From: Epilithonimonas sp. JDS
GTDB lineage: Bacteria > Bacteroidota > Bacteroidia > Flavobacteriales > Weeksellaceae
NCBI RefSeq assembly: GCF_021261315.1
Contig: NZ_JAJSAX010000003.1
Coordinates: 62,001-126,000, forward strand
Direction: 5' to 3'
DNA: 64,000 nucleotides
Of the stretch, positions 20,042 to 30,957 are shown piece by piece (within the stretch, counting starts at the first letter, position 1; each line of letters starts with the position of its first letter). Both the position numbers and the translations under genes were made by a program. The notes under the pieces were generated by a model. That model was not told the DNA's origin and ran no database searches. It worked only from the letters and a program-made list of their open reading frames with translations.

Positions 20042-21976
<1,935 letters not shown>

Positions 21977-22065
21977 TTATTTGTATTTTTTACACTTATT
22001 AATTTAGATAAAAAAATAATATCCAACGGAATTATTTTTTCTTTTTTAATTTTAATCTAAAGTTT

Positions 22066-23685
22066 TTATTTTATAGTTAAAGAATCTGTAATTCTGAAAA
22101 AATCGACATCCACAAAACCTCCTGTGTTTTTCGTAGCATAATTAAAAATCGCAAATTTAGAACCCATAAATAACCTTCTGTAATCAAAAATCATTTTGTA
22201 ATCTTTCTCCATTTCTGTCCAGTTTTTCTGATCGGTACTGTAAGAAAAATCTGCTAAATCTTTTCCAAGATTGAAATCTGCTTCAATACGGAGGAAAATT
22301 TTATCTGATTTAATTTCGATACGTTTTTTTTCTTCTTTTTTCACTCCGGTAATCGCTTTCGTTTTATTATCCAAGCTTACTTCATTTGTTGAAAAAGTTA
22401 GAAATTTCTGGTTGCCTTCTTTTACAATTGATAACAATCCTGAATCGCCATTAAATGCACTGAATCCTGCAACATCACCGTCTTTCATTCCTTTCAAATC
22501 TAAGGCAACAACAGCACTGGATTTTGGACCTTCCATTCGTTGCGTTAAAGTATTCGGAGCAGAATAAATATTATCTACAACACGGCTCGTTCTCAGTCTC
22601 ATAAAACCTTTTCTGTCTGACAAAGACCAGGCTTCATTCATAGGATTATGGTTCCATTGCCATTGGATTTTTAATTTTTTATCTGAAAATTCATCACTTT
22701 CTACGATATTATTTTTCGGTTTAAACGGCGGAAGCGGAATTTCACCTTTTAAAGGAACTCTTCCATTGTCGCCCAAAACCGGCCAATCGTTTTCCCATTT
22801 CACAGGAATTAAAATCGGGACGCGCCCTACTCCGCCTCTGTCCTGAAAAATCAATGAATACCAATTTCCGTTTTTATCATCAATCAAAGCACCTTGCCCT
22901 GCGTAAGAAAATCCTAAAAAGTTGTCTTCCAGAATCACTTTTTTCTCATAAGGTCCGGTCACTTTATCTGCTCTGTAAACTTCCTGACGGCGTTTTCCAC
23001 CTCTTGGCCAGGAAATCATCATCATATAATATTTTCCGTTTCTTTTAATGATTTGATTGCCTTCCAAAAGTCCGGTTTCTGAGGAATCTTTTTCAAAAAC
23101 CACCGTTCCTTCAGGATTTCCGATGACTTCTTTAAAATCAGGACTTAATTCAAAAACTTTGTTGGAAGTGAAGACATAAACCCTGTCGTCATCATCAAAT
23201 AGCAACGATGCATCGTGAAAATGTCTGGTTCTTGTGATCAGTTTCCAGTTTTCTTTTTCGGGATTATCCGTTACATAGAAATAGGATTTGAAAGGCTCGT
23301 CATTCGGGGAAAACAAAACGTAATATTTCCCTTTGTGATATCGGATGGAAGATGCCCACTGTCCGCGACCGTAAACTGTTCCATTAAGCAAATCATATTT
23401 GGAATTGTCATTCAGTGTATTGAAAACATAACTTGCCATTTCCCAATGTACCAGGTCTTTGGAATGCATCACCGGAGCGCCCGGCATCAGGTGCATCGTG
23501 GTGCTTATGAGATAAAAATCATCACCGTTTCTGGTGACTGACAAATCCGGTGCATCTGCCCAAATAATGGGATTGGTAAATGATGTAGTCTGTTGTTTCT
23601 GAACAGGATTTACTTGAGCCGAAAGTAGATTCAGCCCGATAAATCCGTAAAAAGAAACTATATAAAATGGTTTATTAATTTTCAA
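22066..23685 (-). CDS. GH43 beta-xylosidase-type enzyme with C-terminal concanavalin-like domain
   Basis: 539 residues with signal peptide (MKINKPF to LLSAQ). Five-bladed propeller at about 35-330, with base Asp in WADAPDLSV, modulator Asp in FHDASLLF and acid Glu in GLLEGNQII. A beta-sandwich (GH43 C-terminal type, about 345-535) follows, ending in VDVDFFRIT. This architecture, seen also in the neighbouring GH43 gene, is typical of beta-xylosidases and arabinofuranosidases that trim short xylo-oligomers from the non-reducing end. Probably periplasmic. The 95-bp gap to the esterase gene is AT-rich with no feature seen. Confidence 0.88.
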   Translation of the reverse strand: MKINKPFYIVSFYGFIGLNLLSAQVNPVQKQQTTSFTNPIIWADAPDLSVTRNGDDFYLISTTMHLMPGAPVMHSKDLVHWEMASYVFNTLNDNSKYDLLNGTVYGRGQWASSIRYHKGKYYVLFSPNDEPFKSYFYVTDNPEKENWKLITRTRHFHDASLLFDDDDRVYVFTSNKVFELSPDFKEVIGNPEGTVVFEKDSSETGLLEGNQIIKRNGKYYMMMISWPRGGKRRQEVYRADKVTGPYEKKVILEDNFLGFSYAGQGALIDDKNGNWYSLIFQDRGGVGRVPILIPVKWENDWPVLGDNGRVPLKGEIPLPPFKPKNNIVESDEFSDKKLKIQWQWNHNPMNEAWSLSDRKGFMRLRTSRVVDNIYSAPNTLTQRMEGPKSSAVVALDLKGMKDGDVAGFSAFNGDSGLLSIVKEGNQKFLTFSTNEVSLDNKTKAITGVKKEEKKRIEIKSDKIFLRIEADFNLGKDLADFSYSTDQKNWTEMEKDYKMIFDYRRLFMGSKFAIFNYATKNTGGFVDVDFFRITDSLTIK

Positions 23686-23720
23686 AATTTTAATATTTTG
23701 GTGGTGATTTTAACTTTTTC

Positions 23721-23788
23721 TCTCGCAGATTTTACGGATTTGGCAGATAATTGTGTTAAAATCAGTTCAATCTGTTTAATCTGCGAGA
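23721..23788. repeat. inverted repeat of the TCTCGCAGATT type
   Basis: An 11-bp arm at 23721-23731 is repeated exactly inverted at 23778-23788. Between them lie imperfect direct copies of the GCAGATT/CAGTT word. It fills most of the 117-bp gap between two GH43 genes. Similar short arrays are, from memory, scattered between genes in Flavobacteria; it may form an RNA hairpin in the operon transcript. Confidence 0.6.
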
Positions 23789-23802
23789 TTATCATTTTTA
23801 TA

Positions 23803-25521
23803 TTAATTTGGTACAATATCGTTAGTCGATGTGCTGTATAAACCAATCAAACTTCCAGTGAATCCACCTGCAACATCTGTGGATAAAATGTCTCCGGAAA
23901 CCGGACCTCCAAGATTTTTGTAGGTTTTTCCATCTAAAGAGTAATTAAAATTAAGATCATCTTTTTCACCAACTACCTGTAATTTAATCGTTTTTGAAAG
24001 TGCAATTTTTTCACTGGCAATCAGTTTTGATTCTCCTTTTTCTGTTCTCTCCAAAACGATGTAAAAGTCTTTATCTTTTTTGGTAATTCCAAAAACGTAA
24101 TTGAATCTTTCGCTTTGATAACAGGTAATTCCGGCCAATTCTTTTTCAGATTTCGGTTTGAAATCCAGTGTTACGGAAGTTTCAAAATCTTCGTGCTGTA
24201 ATCTGTGAAATAATGCCGAGACAGGAGCTAAAGCTTTGATATTGGTTTCAAAAGGAGTTACCTTTACGCCGTTTTTGACAGTTGTAATGAAATTTTCACG
24301 AGGTCCCCGCATCGCAATCCAACGGTAATCCAGTTTTTTTTCGGTCAGTTTATCATTATACGTGAAGTTTCCATTCGGAAAAAATCCATTTTGTCCGGTT
24401 TGGTTTTTTACGCCTTCCGGTAATTTTAATTTTGGCTTCATTGGAACTAAACCGTTTTCAAAAACAGGATACTTTCCGCTCCAGTCTACAGGAAGAATGA
24501 AAGTTTCTCTTCCGTGATTCACACGTCCTTTTTCGTTGGGACGAATCGCCAGAAATACACCAAAATATTTTCCATCGGGAGTTTCCACCAGATCGGCGTG
24601 ACCTGCCCAATCCACTTTATCTTTTCTGTCTTTCGGGAAATAACGCTGCGTCAAAATCGGATTATTTTGTGCAGGAACAAACGGACCTTTCGGAGAATCT
24701 GACATAAAAATAACTTCGCTGTGATTACCGCCAGTTCCGCCTTCTGCGCACATCAGAAAATATTTTCCGTTCTTTTTGTACAAATGCGGACCTTCTATCC
24801 AGATTGGTTTTTGGGAAAGATCAACACCGCCGTTTACAATAATTTTATCTGAACCCGCAATAACCTGGTCTTTTTCCAAATCATAATCCCACATTTTGAT
24901 GACACGGTGACCATTGTACTTTTCAGTTCCTTTTGGCGGCGCATCATTATGAACAATATAGGCTTTACCATCATCATCAAAGAAAATTGAAGGGTCAATG
25001 CCGTCAAAATTGAGTTTCTGTACTTCGCTCCAGCCTTTTGCAGGGTCTTTGGTTTTCACGACCATATTTCCGATTCCACCAGCAATCTGTGTGGTGATCA
25101 TATAAAAAGTGTCGTTGAATTTGTTATATTTGATATCCGGTGCATAAATTCCTTGGGAAACACCGCCTTTTTCTACTTTAAGCTGAGAGGGTCTGTCGAG
25201 AACGTGACCAACCTGCTTCCAGTTGACCAAATCTTTAGACGTAAAAATCGGAATGCCAGGAAACATTGAAAATGAAGAATTGACCAAGTAATAATCGTCT
25301 CCTTTTCTGGTAATACTCGGATCCGGATAACAGCCCTGAAGAATCGGAGAGTAAAACTCGTTTTCTTTTAAGGGATTGTTGGTGTAGATTTTATCATTTC
25401 CACGATAGGAAAAGTCTGAGAAAGTCTGTGCTGAAATGCTACTTAAAGAAAGTAAAGAAACTGCTGTCACCAAAGTGAGTTTATTTCTTAAAAAAATCGA
25501 ATGCATTATTTTCTGTCTCAT
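23803..25521 (-). CDS. GH43 beta-xylosidase/arabinofuranosidase-type enzyme, two domains
   Basis: 572 residues with signal peptide (ending SSISAQ). Propeller with base Asp in CYPDPSI, modulator Asp in DGIDPSIFF and acid Glu in WIEGPHLY, followed by a C-terminal beta-sandwich from about residue 360. SQGIYAPDIKY is a typical second-blade block of GH43 enzymes that take xylo-oligomers. It differs from the next GH43 gene in catalytic blocks (DPSI versus APDL), so the two are not recent duplicates. Role inferred: hydrolysis of xylose or arabinose from xylan oligomers in the periplasm. It follows the GH95 gene by 19 bp. Confidence 0.88.
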   Translation of the reverse strand: MRQKIMHSIFLRNKLTLVTAVSLLSLSSISAQTFSDFSYRGNDKIYTNNPLKENEFYSPILQGCYPDPSITRKGDDYYLVNSSFSMFPGIPIFTSKDLVNWKQVGHVLDRPSQLKVEKGGVSQGIYAPDIKYNKFNDTFYMITTQIAGGIGNMVVKTKDPAKGWSEVQKLNFDGIDPSIFFDDDGKAYIVHNDAPPKGTEKYNGHRVIKMWDYDLEKDQVIAGSDKIIVNGGVDLSQKPIWIEGPHLYKKNGKYFLMCAEGGTGGNHSEVIFMSDSPKGPFVPAQNNPILTQRYFPKDRKDKVDWAGHADLVETPDGKYFGVFLAIRPNEKGRVNHGRETFILPVDWSGKYPVFENGLVPMKPKLKLPEGVKNQTGQNGFFPNGNFTYNDKLTEKKLDYRWIAMRGPRENFITTVKNGVKVTPFETNIKALAPVSALFHRLQHEDFETSVTLDFKPKSEKELAGITCYQSERFNYVFGITKKDKDFYIVLERTEKGESKLIASEKIALSKTIKLQVVGEKDDLNFNYSLDGKTYKNLGGPVSGDILSTDVAGGFTGSLIGLYSTSTNDIVPN

Positions 25522-25540
25522 TGTTATATTTTTTAGATTA

Positions 25541-28009
25541 TTATTTAATTTTTAATATATAAATTTTTCCTGCTTCTGTCGGAAAATCATAGATGAATCT
25601 TTCTTTCATTTTAACCTCATTCAATTTTGCTTCTGGCGATATCAAAGGCTTCTTAATAGTCGGAATTTCAAAATATGGATTTTGATTGTTTCCTGATGCC
25701 AATTTTAAGGTGTTTTTCTCTTTTAATTGCAACTCATTAGATGCACTGATTCTGCAGTTTCCACCCAGATTTGATTTGATGACAACTTCTGTAGCTTGAC
25801 TGTCTTTCCAAATGATACTGACTTCAAAACCGCCGTACGTTTTAAGTCCGGAAATATTTCCGTTTTCCCATTCGTCGGGAAGTGCAGGCAGAATATCAAT
25901 TCTTCCGTTTTGTGTCTGCAAAAGCATTTCGGTAATTCCGGAAGTACAGCCGAAATTTCCGTCGATCTGAAACGGAGGATGTGCATCAAACAAATTCGGG
26001 TAGGTTCCTCCATTTTTGTTCCAACCGTCTTTGTCTACCAATGTCAATTGATCTTTTATTAATTTGTTGGCGTGGTTTCCATCGAGTAATTTAGCCCAGA
26101 GATTGATTTTCCAGCCCATCGACCAGCCTGTGGAAACATCTCCACGGTGTAACAAAACGGTTTTTGAGGCATCAAAAAGTTCGGGTGTTGTGACAGGATT
26201 GATTTGATTTCCTGGAAACAAACCATATAAATGTGAAACGTGTCTGTGATTGTCTTCCGGATTGTCCCAGTCTTCCATCCATTCCTGCAATTGTCCGTAT
26301 CGTCCGATTTTCATCGGTGGTAATTTGGAAATGATCGTGTTCCAAACCGTAATTTTATCCGAATCTATATTTAAAATTTGTGCCGCTTTTTTTGTTTTGC
26401 TGAACAGGTCAAACATCAACTGATTATCCATCGTATTTCCCGCTGCCAAAGCACTTCCCTTGTTTCCCAGCGGAATATTTTCGGGAGACATCGACGGACT
26501 TGCAACCAGCCATTGGTGTGTAGGTTCTTCAATCAGGAAATCCTCATAGAACTGTGTCGCAGATTTCAGAATGGGATAAATGGATTTCAGATAATTTTTG
26601 TCTCCGCTGTACAGGTATTTTTCCCAAAGATGCTGTGAAAGCCAGGCACTTCCCATTGGCCATTGTCCAGCGTTGGCGAAATCAACTACGCCTGTAATTC
26701 TCCAGATGTCGGTGTTGTGGTGTGCCACCCAGCCACGGCTTTTGTACATTACTTTTGCCGTTTCTGCTCCGGTTACGCTCAAATCTTTGACCATCTGAAT
26801 CAAAGGCTCGTGCATTTCCGGCAGATTCGTTTTTTCGGCAGGCCAATAATTCATTTCCGTGTTGATGTTGATGGTGTATTTACTGTCCCAAGCCGGTTTG
26901 TTGGAGTTGTTCCAAATCCCTTGAAGATTAGCAGGCTGACCACCCGGTTGCGATGATGAAATCAGGAGATAACGACCAAACTGATAATATAATGAAACGA
27001 GCTCAGGATCGTAACTGGTGGCAAAATTCTTAACACGCAAATCCGTTGGAAATTGTGACGCAGGAGAAGTTCCGAGGTTGAAATCTACCCTTTTGAAATA
27101 ATTCTGGTAAGCGTTGAGATGATTCTTAAATAAAGTATTGAAATTTTTTGTTTCTGCTTGAGTAATGTAATTTTTGCTTTTTGAAACTTCGTCGGTATTC
27201 AAAGTTTTGTAGTCTATGAAGTTGGTGGCAATCGAAATCAGAATCATCACTTCATCTGCATTGGCAACCGAAATTCTCTCTTCTGAAACAGAAGTTTTTC
27301 CACCCTTAGCAATAAATTTAGCCAATGCATTGAATTTAACCTGGCCCTGAACGCCGTCTAATGTGGAAGAAAGCCCATCCATTTGCAAGGTATTGGCATC
27401 AATCGCTTTTACATTTTTTTTCAGTTCGCTGTTGAATCCGGCATTGAAATTCAGGGCATTTTTTTTGTCTGAACTTAGTTTTATCACAATTACCTGATCC
27501 GGGACTGAAGCGAAAACTTCTCTTTTATAATGACTTCCGTTGGAGGAAAATGTGGTCGTTGTTATTGCCTTTTCAATATCCAGCTCACGGTAATACTCTT
27601 TAATATCGATGAGATTATTAAAATCAAGATTCAAATCACCGATATTCTGAAACGCCGAACCGTGAAGTGTTTTTGCTGTCAAACCCTTATTGGAAAGGAT
27701 TTCGGCTCTTTTGTAATTTCCGTTAAAAAGGTAATACCGAATAGAATCCAGCACTTTGGGACCGTCAGGATTATCATTCCGGGAAGGGCCTCCCGACCAG
27801 AATGTGGCTTCATTCAGCTGAAGCTTTTCTTTTGAAGGGTCTCCAAAAACCATTGCCGCCAATCTTCCATTTCCAACAGGTAATGCTTCCACCCACTGTT
27901 TTGCGGGTTTGTCGTACCAAAGCTTGTATTTTCCTCCTTTCTGTGCAAGGGAAAATCCGCTCATGAAAATACAGATGATCACTATGCAATGTTTTAAGTT
28001 CATTTTCAC
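25541..28009 (-). CDS. GH95 enzyme, probable alpha-L-galactosidase
   Basis: 822 residues with signal peptide (to FSLAQ), an N-terminal beta-sandwich, an (alpha/alpha)6 barrel and a C-terminal beta-domain. Inverting GH95 residues are present: N381 and N383 in TININTEMNYW, E510 in SPSMSPEN and D683 in FQIDGNFG. In the bifidobacterial alpha-L-fucosidase AfcA a His sits two residues before the first Asn. Here that residue is Thr379, the change known from the L-galactose-specific GH95 of Bacteroides ovatus. Complex cereal xylan carries L-galactose linked to xylose on arabinose, which fits the locus. An alpha-L-fucosidase remains possible. First glycosidase gene after the transporter, 20 bp downstream. 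Confidence 0.88.
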   Translation of the reverse strand: MKMNLKHCIVIICIFMSGFSLAQKGGKYKLWYDKPAKQWVEALPVGNGRLAAMVFGDPSKEKLQLNEATFWSGGPSRNDNPDGPKVLDSIRYYLFNGNYKRAEILSNKGLTAKTLHGSAFQNIGDLNLDFNNLIDIKEYYRELDIEKAITTTTFSSNGSHYKREVFASVPDQVIVIKLSSDKKNALNFNAGFNSELKKNVKAIDANTLQMDGLSSTLDGVQGQVKFNALAKFIAKGGKTSVSEERISVANADEVMILISIATNFIDYKTLNTDEVSKSKNYITQAETKNFNTLFKNHLNAYQNYFKRVDFNLGTSPASQFPTDLRVKNFATSYDPELVSLYYQFGRYLLISSSQPGGQPANLQGIWNNSNKPAWDSKYTININTEMNYWPAEKTNLPEMHEPLIQMVKDLSVTGAETAKVMYKSRGWVAHHNTDIWRITGVVDFANAGQWPMGSAWLSQHLWEKYLYSGDKNYLKSIYPILKSATQFYEDFLIEEPTHQWLVASPSMSPENIPLGNKGSALAAGNTMDNQLMFDLFSKTKKAAQILNIDSDKITVWNTIISKLPPMKIGRYGQLQEWMEDWDNPEDNHRHVSHLYGLFPGNQINPVTTPELFDASKTVLLHRGDVSTGWSMGWKINLWAKLLDGNHANKLIKDQLTLVDKDGWNKNGGTYPNLFDAHPPFQIDGNFGCTSGITEMLLQTQNGRIDILPALPDEWENGNISGLKTYGGFEVSIIWKDSQATEVVIKSNLGGNCRISASNELQLKEKNTLKLASGNNQNPYFEIPTIKKPLISPEAKLNEVKMKERFIYDFPTEAGKIYILKIK

Positions 28010-28029
28010 TTTTAAGTATTTAAGAAATT

Positions 28030-29313
28030 TCAGATAGAAATTTGAGTTTTTTTCCTATTAATCAGCCAAATAATTCCCCAAGCTGCAACGTAAGAAACAC
28101 CGGCAATGAAAAATATGATATTGTATCCGCCGTTGATATTTCCTGCTTTTTTGAAGGTGTCCAAGACAATTCCGATAAAAAGTGGGAAAATAATTCCTGC
28201 TGCCGAACCCAGCATTCCGCCAAATCCGATAACCGAACTTACATAATTGTTAGGTAATTTATCGCCAACAGTGGTCATCAGATTCGCCCCCCAACCTTGA
28301 TGCGCCGCGGTTGCAAAAGCAATGATAATGGTAATCAGCCACATATTGTCAACATATTTTGAGAACATTACCGGAACAACCATCAAAGCAAACAAGAGCA
28401 TTGTTAAACTTCTGGCTCTTCCGATTGTCCAGCCTTTTTTAATTAAAAATGAGGAAAGATAACCACCGCCGATGCTTCCAATCGTAGTTCCGCTGTAAAT
28501 AATGATCAACGGAATGGAAGGCTTTGTCATATCCATTTTAAATACGTCTGAAAAATAAGCCGGCAGCCAGAACATAAAGAAATACCAAATCGGGTCGGTC
28601 AGAATTTTTCCGATGGCAAAAGACCAGGTGACTTTGTATTTTAATATTTCGGATAACGGAACTTTGGACTGCTCCTGCGTTTTTCCATCCTGGTCACTTT
28701 TGATGTATTCTAATTCTTCCTGACTTAATTTTTTAGTCTTTTCAGGAATGGTATAAAATCTCCACCAAAGGACAATCCACAATAAACCTAATGCTCCAAT
28801 CCAGACGAAAGTTTCTCTCCAGCCGTATTTCGCTAAAATAATAGGTACAAGGAGTGGCGCTAAAATAGCTCCCACCGTAGCTCCTGAATTGAAAATTCCG
28901 GTTGCCAAGGCTCTTTCTTTTTTAGGAAACCATTCGGCGACTGATTTTATCGCTGCGGGAAAATTTCCGGCTTCACTGATTCCGAGGGTACTTCTTGCAA
29001 TCAAAAATCCGACTGTGCTTTTTACAAAACCGTGTCCTATCGAAGCGAGACTCCAGACAATTAGGGAAACGGCGTAACCGATTTTGGTTCCTACCCTGTC
29101 GATAAATCTCCCCATCGCAAGATAACCAATCGCATAAGTCGTCGTAAATGCCATCACAATATAACTGTAATCTTTTTCGTCCCAGCTGAACTCTTTTTCA
29201 AGGACAGGTTTCAGCAAACCCATTACCTGGCGATCGAGATAATTGATCGTGGTAGCGAGGAACACCAATGACAGCATAAACCATCTGATATTATGATCTT
29301 TAGGAGCCTGCAT
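28030..29313 (-). CDS. exuT: MFS hexuronate transporter
   Basis: 427 residues, about 12 membrane segments, member of the anion:cation symporter branch of MFS. The first helix carries NYLDRQ, typical of the ACS/ExuT family, and the loop after helix 2 has FIDRVGTKIGY. A charged central loop lies near residues 195-215. It probably imports D-glucuronate across the inner membrane after GH115 frees it. The ATG directly follows the eda stop (TAGATG), and GH95 follows 20 bp downstream. Substrate is inferred from the uronate genes upstream. Other ACS-family anions cannot be excluded by sequence alone. Confidence 0.86.
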   Translation of the reverse strand: MQAPKDHNIRWFMLSLVFLATTINYLDRQVMGLLKPVLEKEFSWDEKDYSYIVMAFTTTYAIGYLAMGRFIDRVGTKIGYAVSLIVWSLASIGHGFVKSTVGFLIARSTLGISEAGNFPAAIKSVAEWFPKKERALATGIFNSGATVGAILAPLLVPIILAKYGWRETFVWIGALGLLWIVLWWRFYTIPEKTKKLSQEELEYIKSDQDGKTQEQSKVPLSEILKYKVTWSFAIGKILTDPIWYFFMFWLPAYFSDVFKMDMTKPSIPLIIIYSGTTIGSIGGGYLSSFLIKKGWTIGRARSLTMLLFALMVVPVMFSKYVDNMWLITIIIAFATAAHQGWGANLMTTVGDKLPNNYVSSVIGFGGMLGSAAGIIFPLFIGIVLDTFKKAGNINGGYNIIFFIAGVSYVAAWGIIWLINRKKTQISI

Positions 29314-29949
29314 CTAGTTTTGATTAAGTTGTTTTAATAAATTCTGAACTTTCTCAGTCAGCTGTTCTGCCTTCAAGTCTGTTTTGATGAGCGAACTTCC
29401 CAATCCGACAGCGATTGCACCACCTTTGAGCCATTCTGTAATATCTTCAACATCAGCATTGATTCCTCCGGTCGGCATAAAATGCATTCCCGGAAAAACA
29501 GGCTGAATGGATTTGATATAATTTTTGCCTAAAGCATCTGCCGGGAAAATCTTTACTAAACGAAGTCCGTTTTGAAAAGCCAGATTGACATCAGAAGGCG
29601 TGAAACAGCCGGGAATCAAATTGATGTTTTTTGCGACAGCGTGCTTTACGAGCTCTTCGCTGATGACCGGTGTAATGATAAAATCTGCTTTTGCATCGTT
29701 ATAATCATACATTTCCTTTATATTTTTTACCGTTCCGATTCCTAATAAAAGTTCCGGAAATTCGGTAGCAGAGATTTCTTTTAATTTGGTAAAATTCTCC
29801 AATGCCTGAGTTCCACGGTTAGTGTATTCTATTACACGGATTCCTCCGTCGTACAAAGCTTTTACGGTATTTTTTGAAACTGCAAACGATTCATTGTAAA
29901 ACAAGGGAACGATTTTCTGGTCATTTATTATCTGTAGTATTACATTCAT
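29314..29949 (-). CDS. eda: 2-keto-3-deoxy-6-phosphogluconate aldolase
   Basis: 211 residues, class I aldolase. K133 in LVKIFPADAL is the Schiff-base lysine, and E41 in RVIEYTNRG matches the general acid/base. Splits KDPG into pyruvate and glyceraldehyde 3-phosphate, the last step of glucuronate breakdown. Cytoplasmic. The start overlaps the kdgK stop by 4 bp (ATGA) and the stop abuts the transporter start, so translation is probably coupled through three genes. Family length is normal. Confidence 0.95.
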   Translation of the reverse strand: MNVILQIINDQKIVPLFYNESFAVSKNTVKALYDGGIRVIEYTNRGTQALENFTKLKEISATEFPELLLGIGTVKNIKEMYDYNDAKADFIITPVISEELVKHAVAKNINLIPGCFTPSDVNLAFQNGLRLVKIFPADALGKNYIKSIQPVFPGMHFMPTGGINADVEDITEWLKGGAIAVGLGSSLIKTDLKAEQLTEKVQNLLKQLNQN

Positions 29950-30953
29950 AATTCTTCAATATTAATAGATTCATCTATCGTATTACCTATAACAAAAAGC
30001 TTTTTGAATGCGACTTTTGTAGCATCTTTTAGAATCTGTTGTGAGGCATGTCCTTTCAAAGTTCCGTGAATCAAGGCTGCCATAAAGGAATCGCCGCTTC
30101 CCACTCTTTCCTCAATTTTGTCTGAGTGATATTTCTGCGAAACCAAAAGCTTCTCGTCAGCAAATAAAGTCGCATAGTAATTAATTTGCTCAGCGCTCGT
30201 GAAACGAAAGGTATTGGCAATCATTTCCACATTCGGAAAAATCGACTGAATTTCCAAAGCTGATTTTTCTGCCTGTTTCAAAAGATTTTTATCATTAAAA
30301 CTTCCATTTAGTTCGTATTCTATCGGAATATTCAAAAACTGTTGGATTGACCAGATATTTCCCATCAGAACATTCACGAAAGGCATCAGATTCTTAATTT
30401 TTTTTGAAGGATTTTTGCCCTGCCAAAGCGCTGCGCGATAATTTAAATCGAGGGAAACCGTAATGTTTTTTGACGCTGCTTCTTTCATTAAATCCAGACA
30501 TTTCTGATAAGCATTTTCACTTAATGCTGGTGTGATTGTACTGATGTGAAGCCATCTTACTTTTGAAAATATTTCGTCAAAACTGAAGGTGCTAAAATCC
30601 GATTCTGTGAAAACCGATGGAAAACGGTCGTAAACCACCGCAGCATTCTGCATATCGCTGTCCGAAGACAGGTAAAAAGTTCCGATTCTACCGTTGTTTT
30701 TCTCTGCAATAATTTCGATTCCTTTATTTTTGAGTTGAGATTCTAATTGACTTCCTACAAAATTTTCCGGCAAAGCTGAAAGGAATTTCACAGGATTGTT
30801 CCATTGTGCAAGCGCAGAAGCCACGTTGTACTCTGCACCGCCTACGAAAATTTTCAGAGACTGCTCATTGAGCCAGTTTCCTTCGGAATCCGGAGCGAAA
30901 TGCAAAAGCAATTCTCCGAAACATAATATTTTATTGGAAAATGAATCTTGCAT
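29946..30953 (-). CDS. kdgK: 2-keto-3-deoxygluconate kinase (PfkB family)
   Basis: 335 residues when started at the ATG at 30953 (MQDSFSNKILCFGELL), 4 bp after the uxaC stop; the open frame upstream lies inside uxaC and was not used. PfkB-type sugar kinase: N-terminal GELLLHF, GGAEYNVA sugar-binding block, SLDLNYRAALW, and C-terminal VGSGDSFMAALI with the catalytic Asp. It phosphorylates KDG to KDPG. The position between uxaC and eda makes KDG kinase more likely than other PfkB sugars. Cytoplasmic. Confidence 0.92.
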   Translation of the reverse strand: MQDSFSNKILCFGELLLHFAPDSEGNWLNEQSLKIFVGGAEYNVASALAQWNNPVKFLSALPENFVGSQLESQLKNKGIEIIAEKNNGRIGTFYLSSDSDMQNAAVVYDRFPSVFTESDFSTFSFDEIFSKVRWLHISTITPALSENAYQKCLDLMKEAASKNITVSLDLNYRAALWQGKNPSKKIKNLMPFVNVLMGNIWSIQQFLNIPIEYELNGSFNDKNLLKQAEKSALEIQSIFPNVEMIANTFRFTSAEQINYYATLFADEKLLVSQKYHSDKIEERVGSGDSFMAALIHGTLKGHASQQILKDATKVAFKKLFVIGNTIDESINIEEL

Positions 30954-30957
30954 TGTA

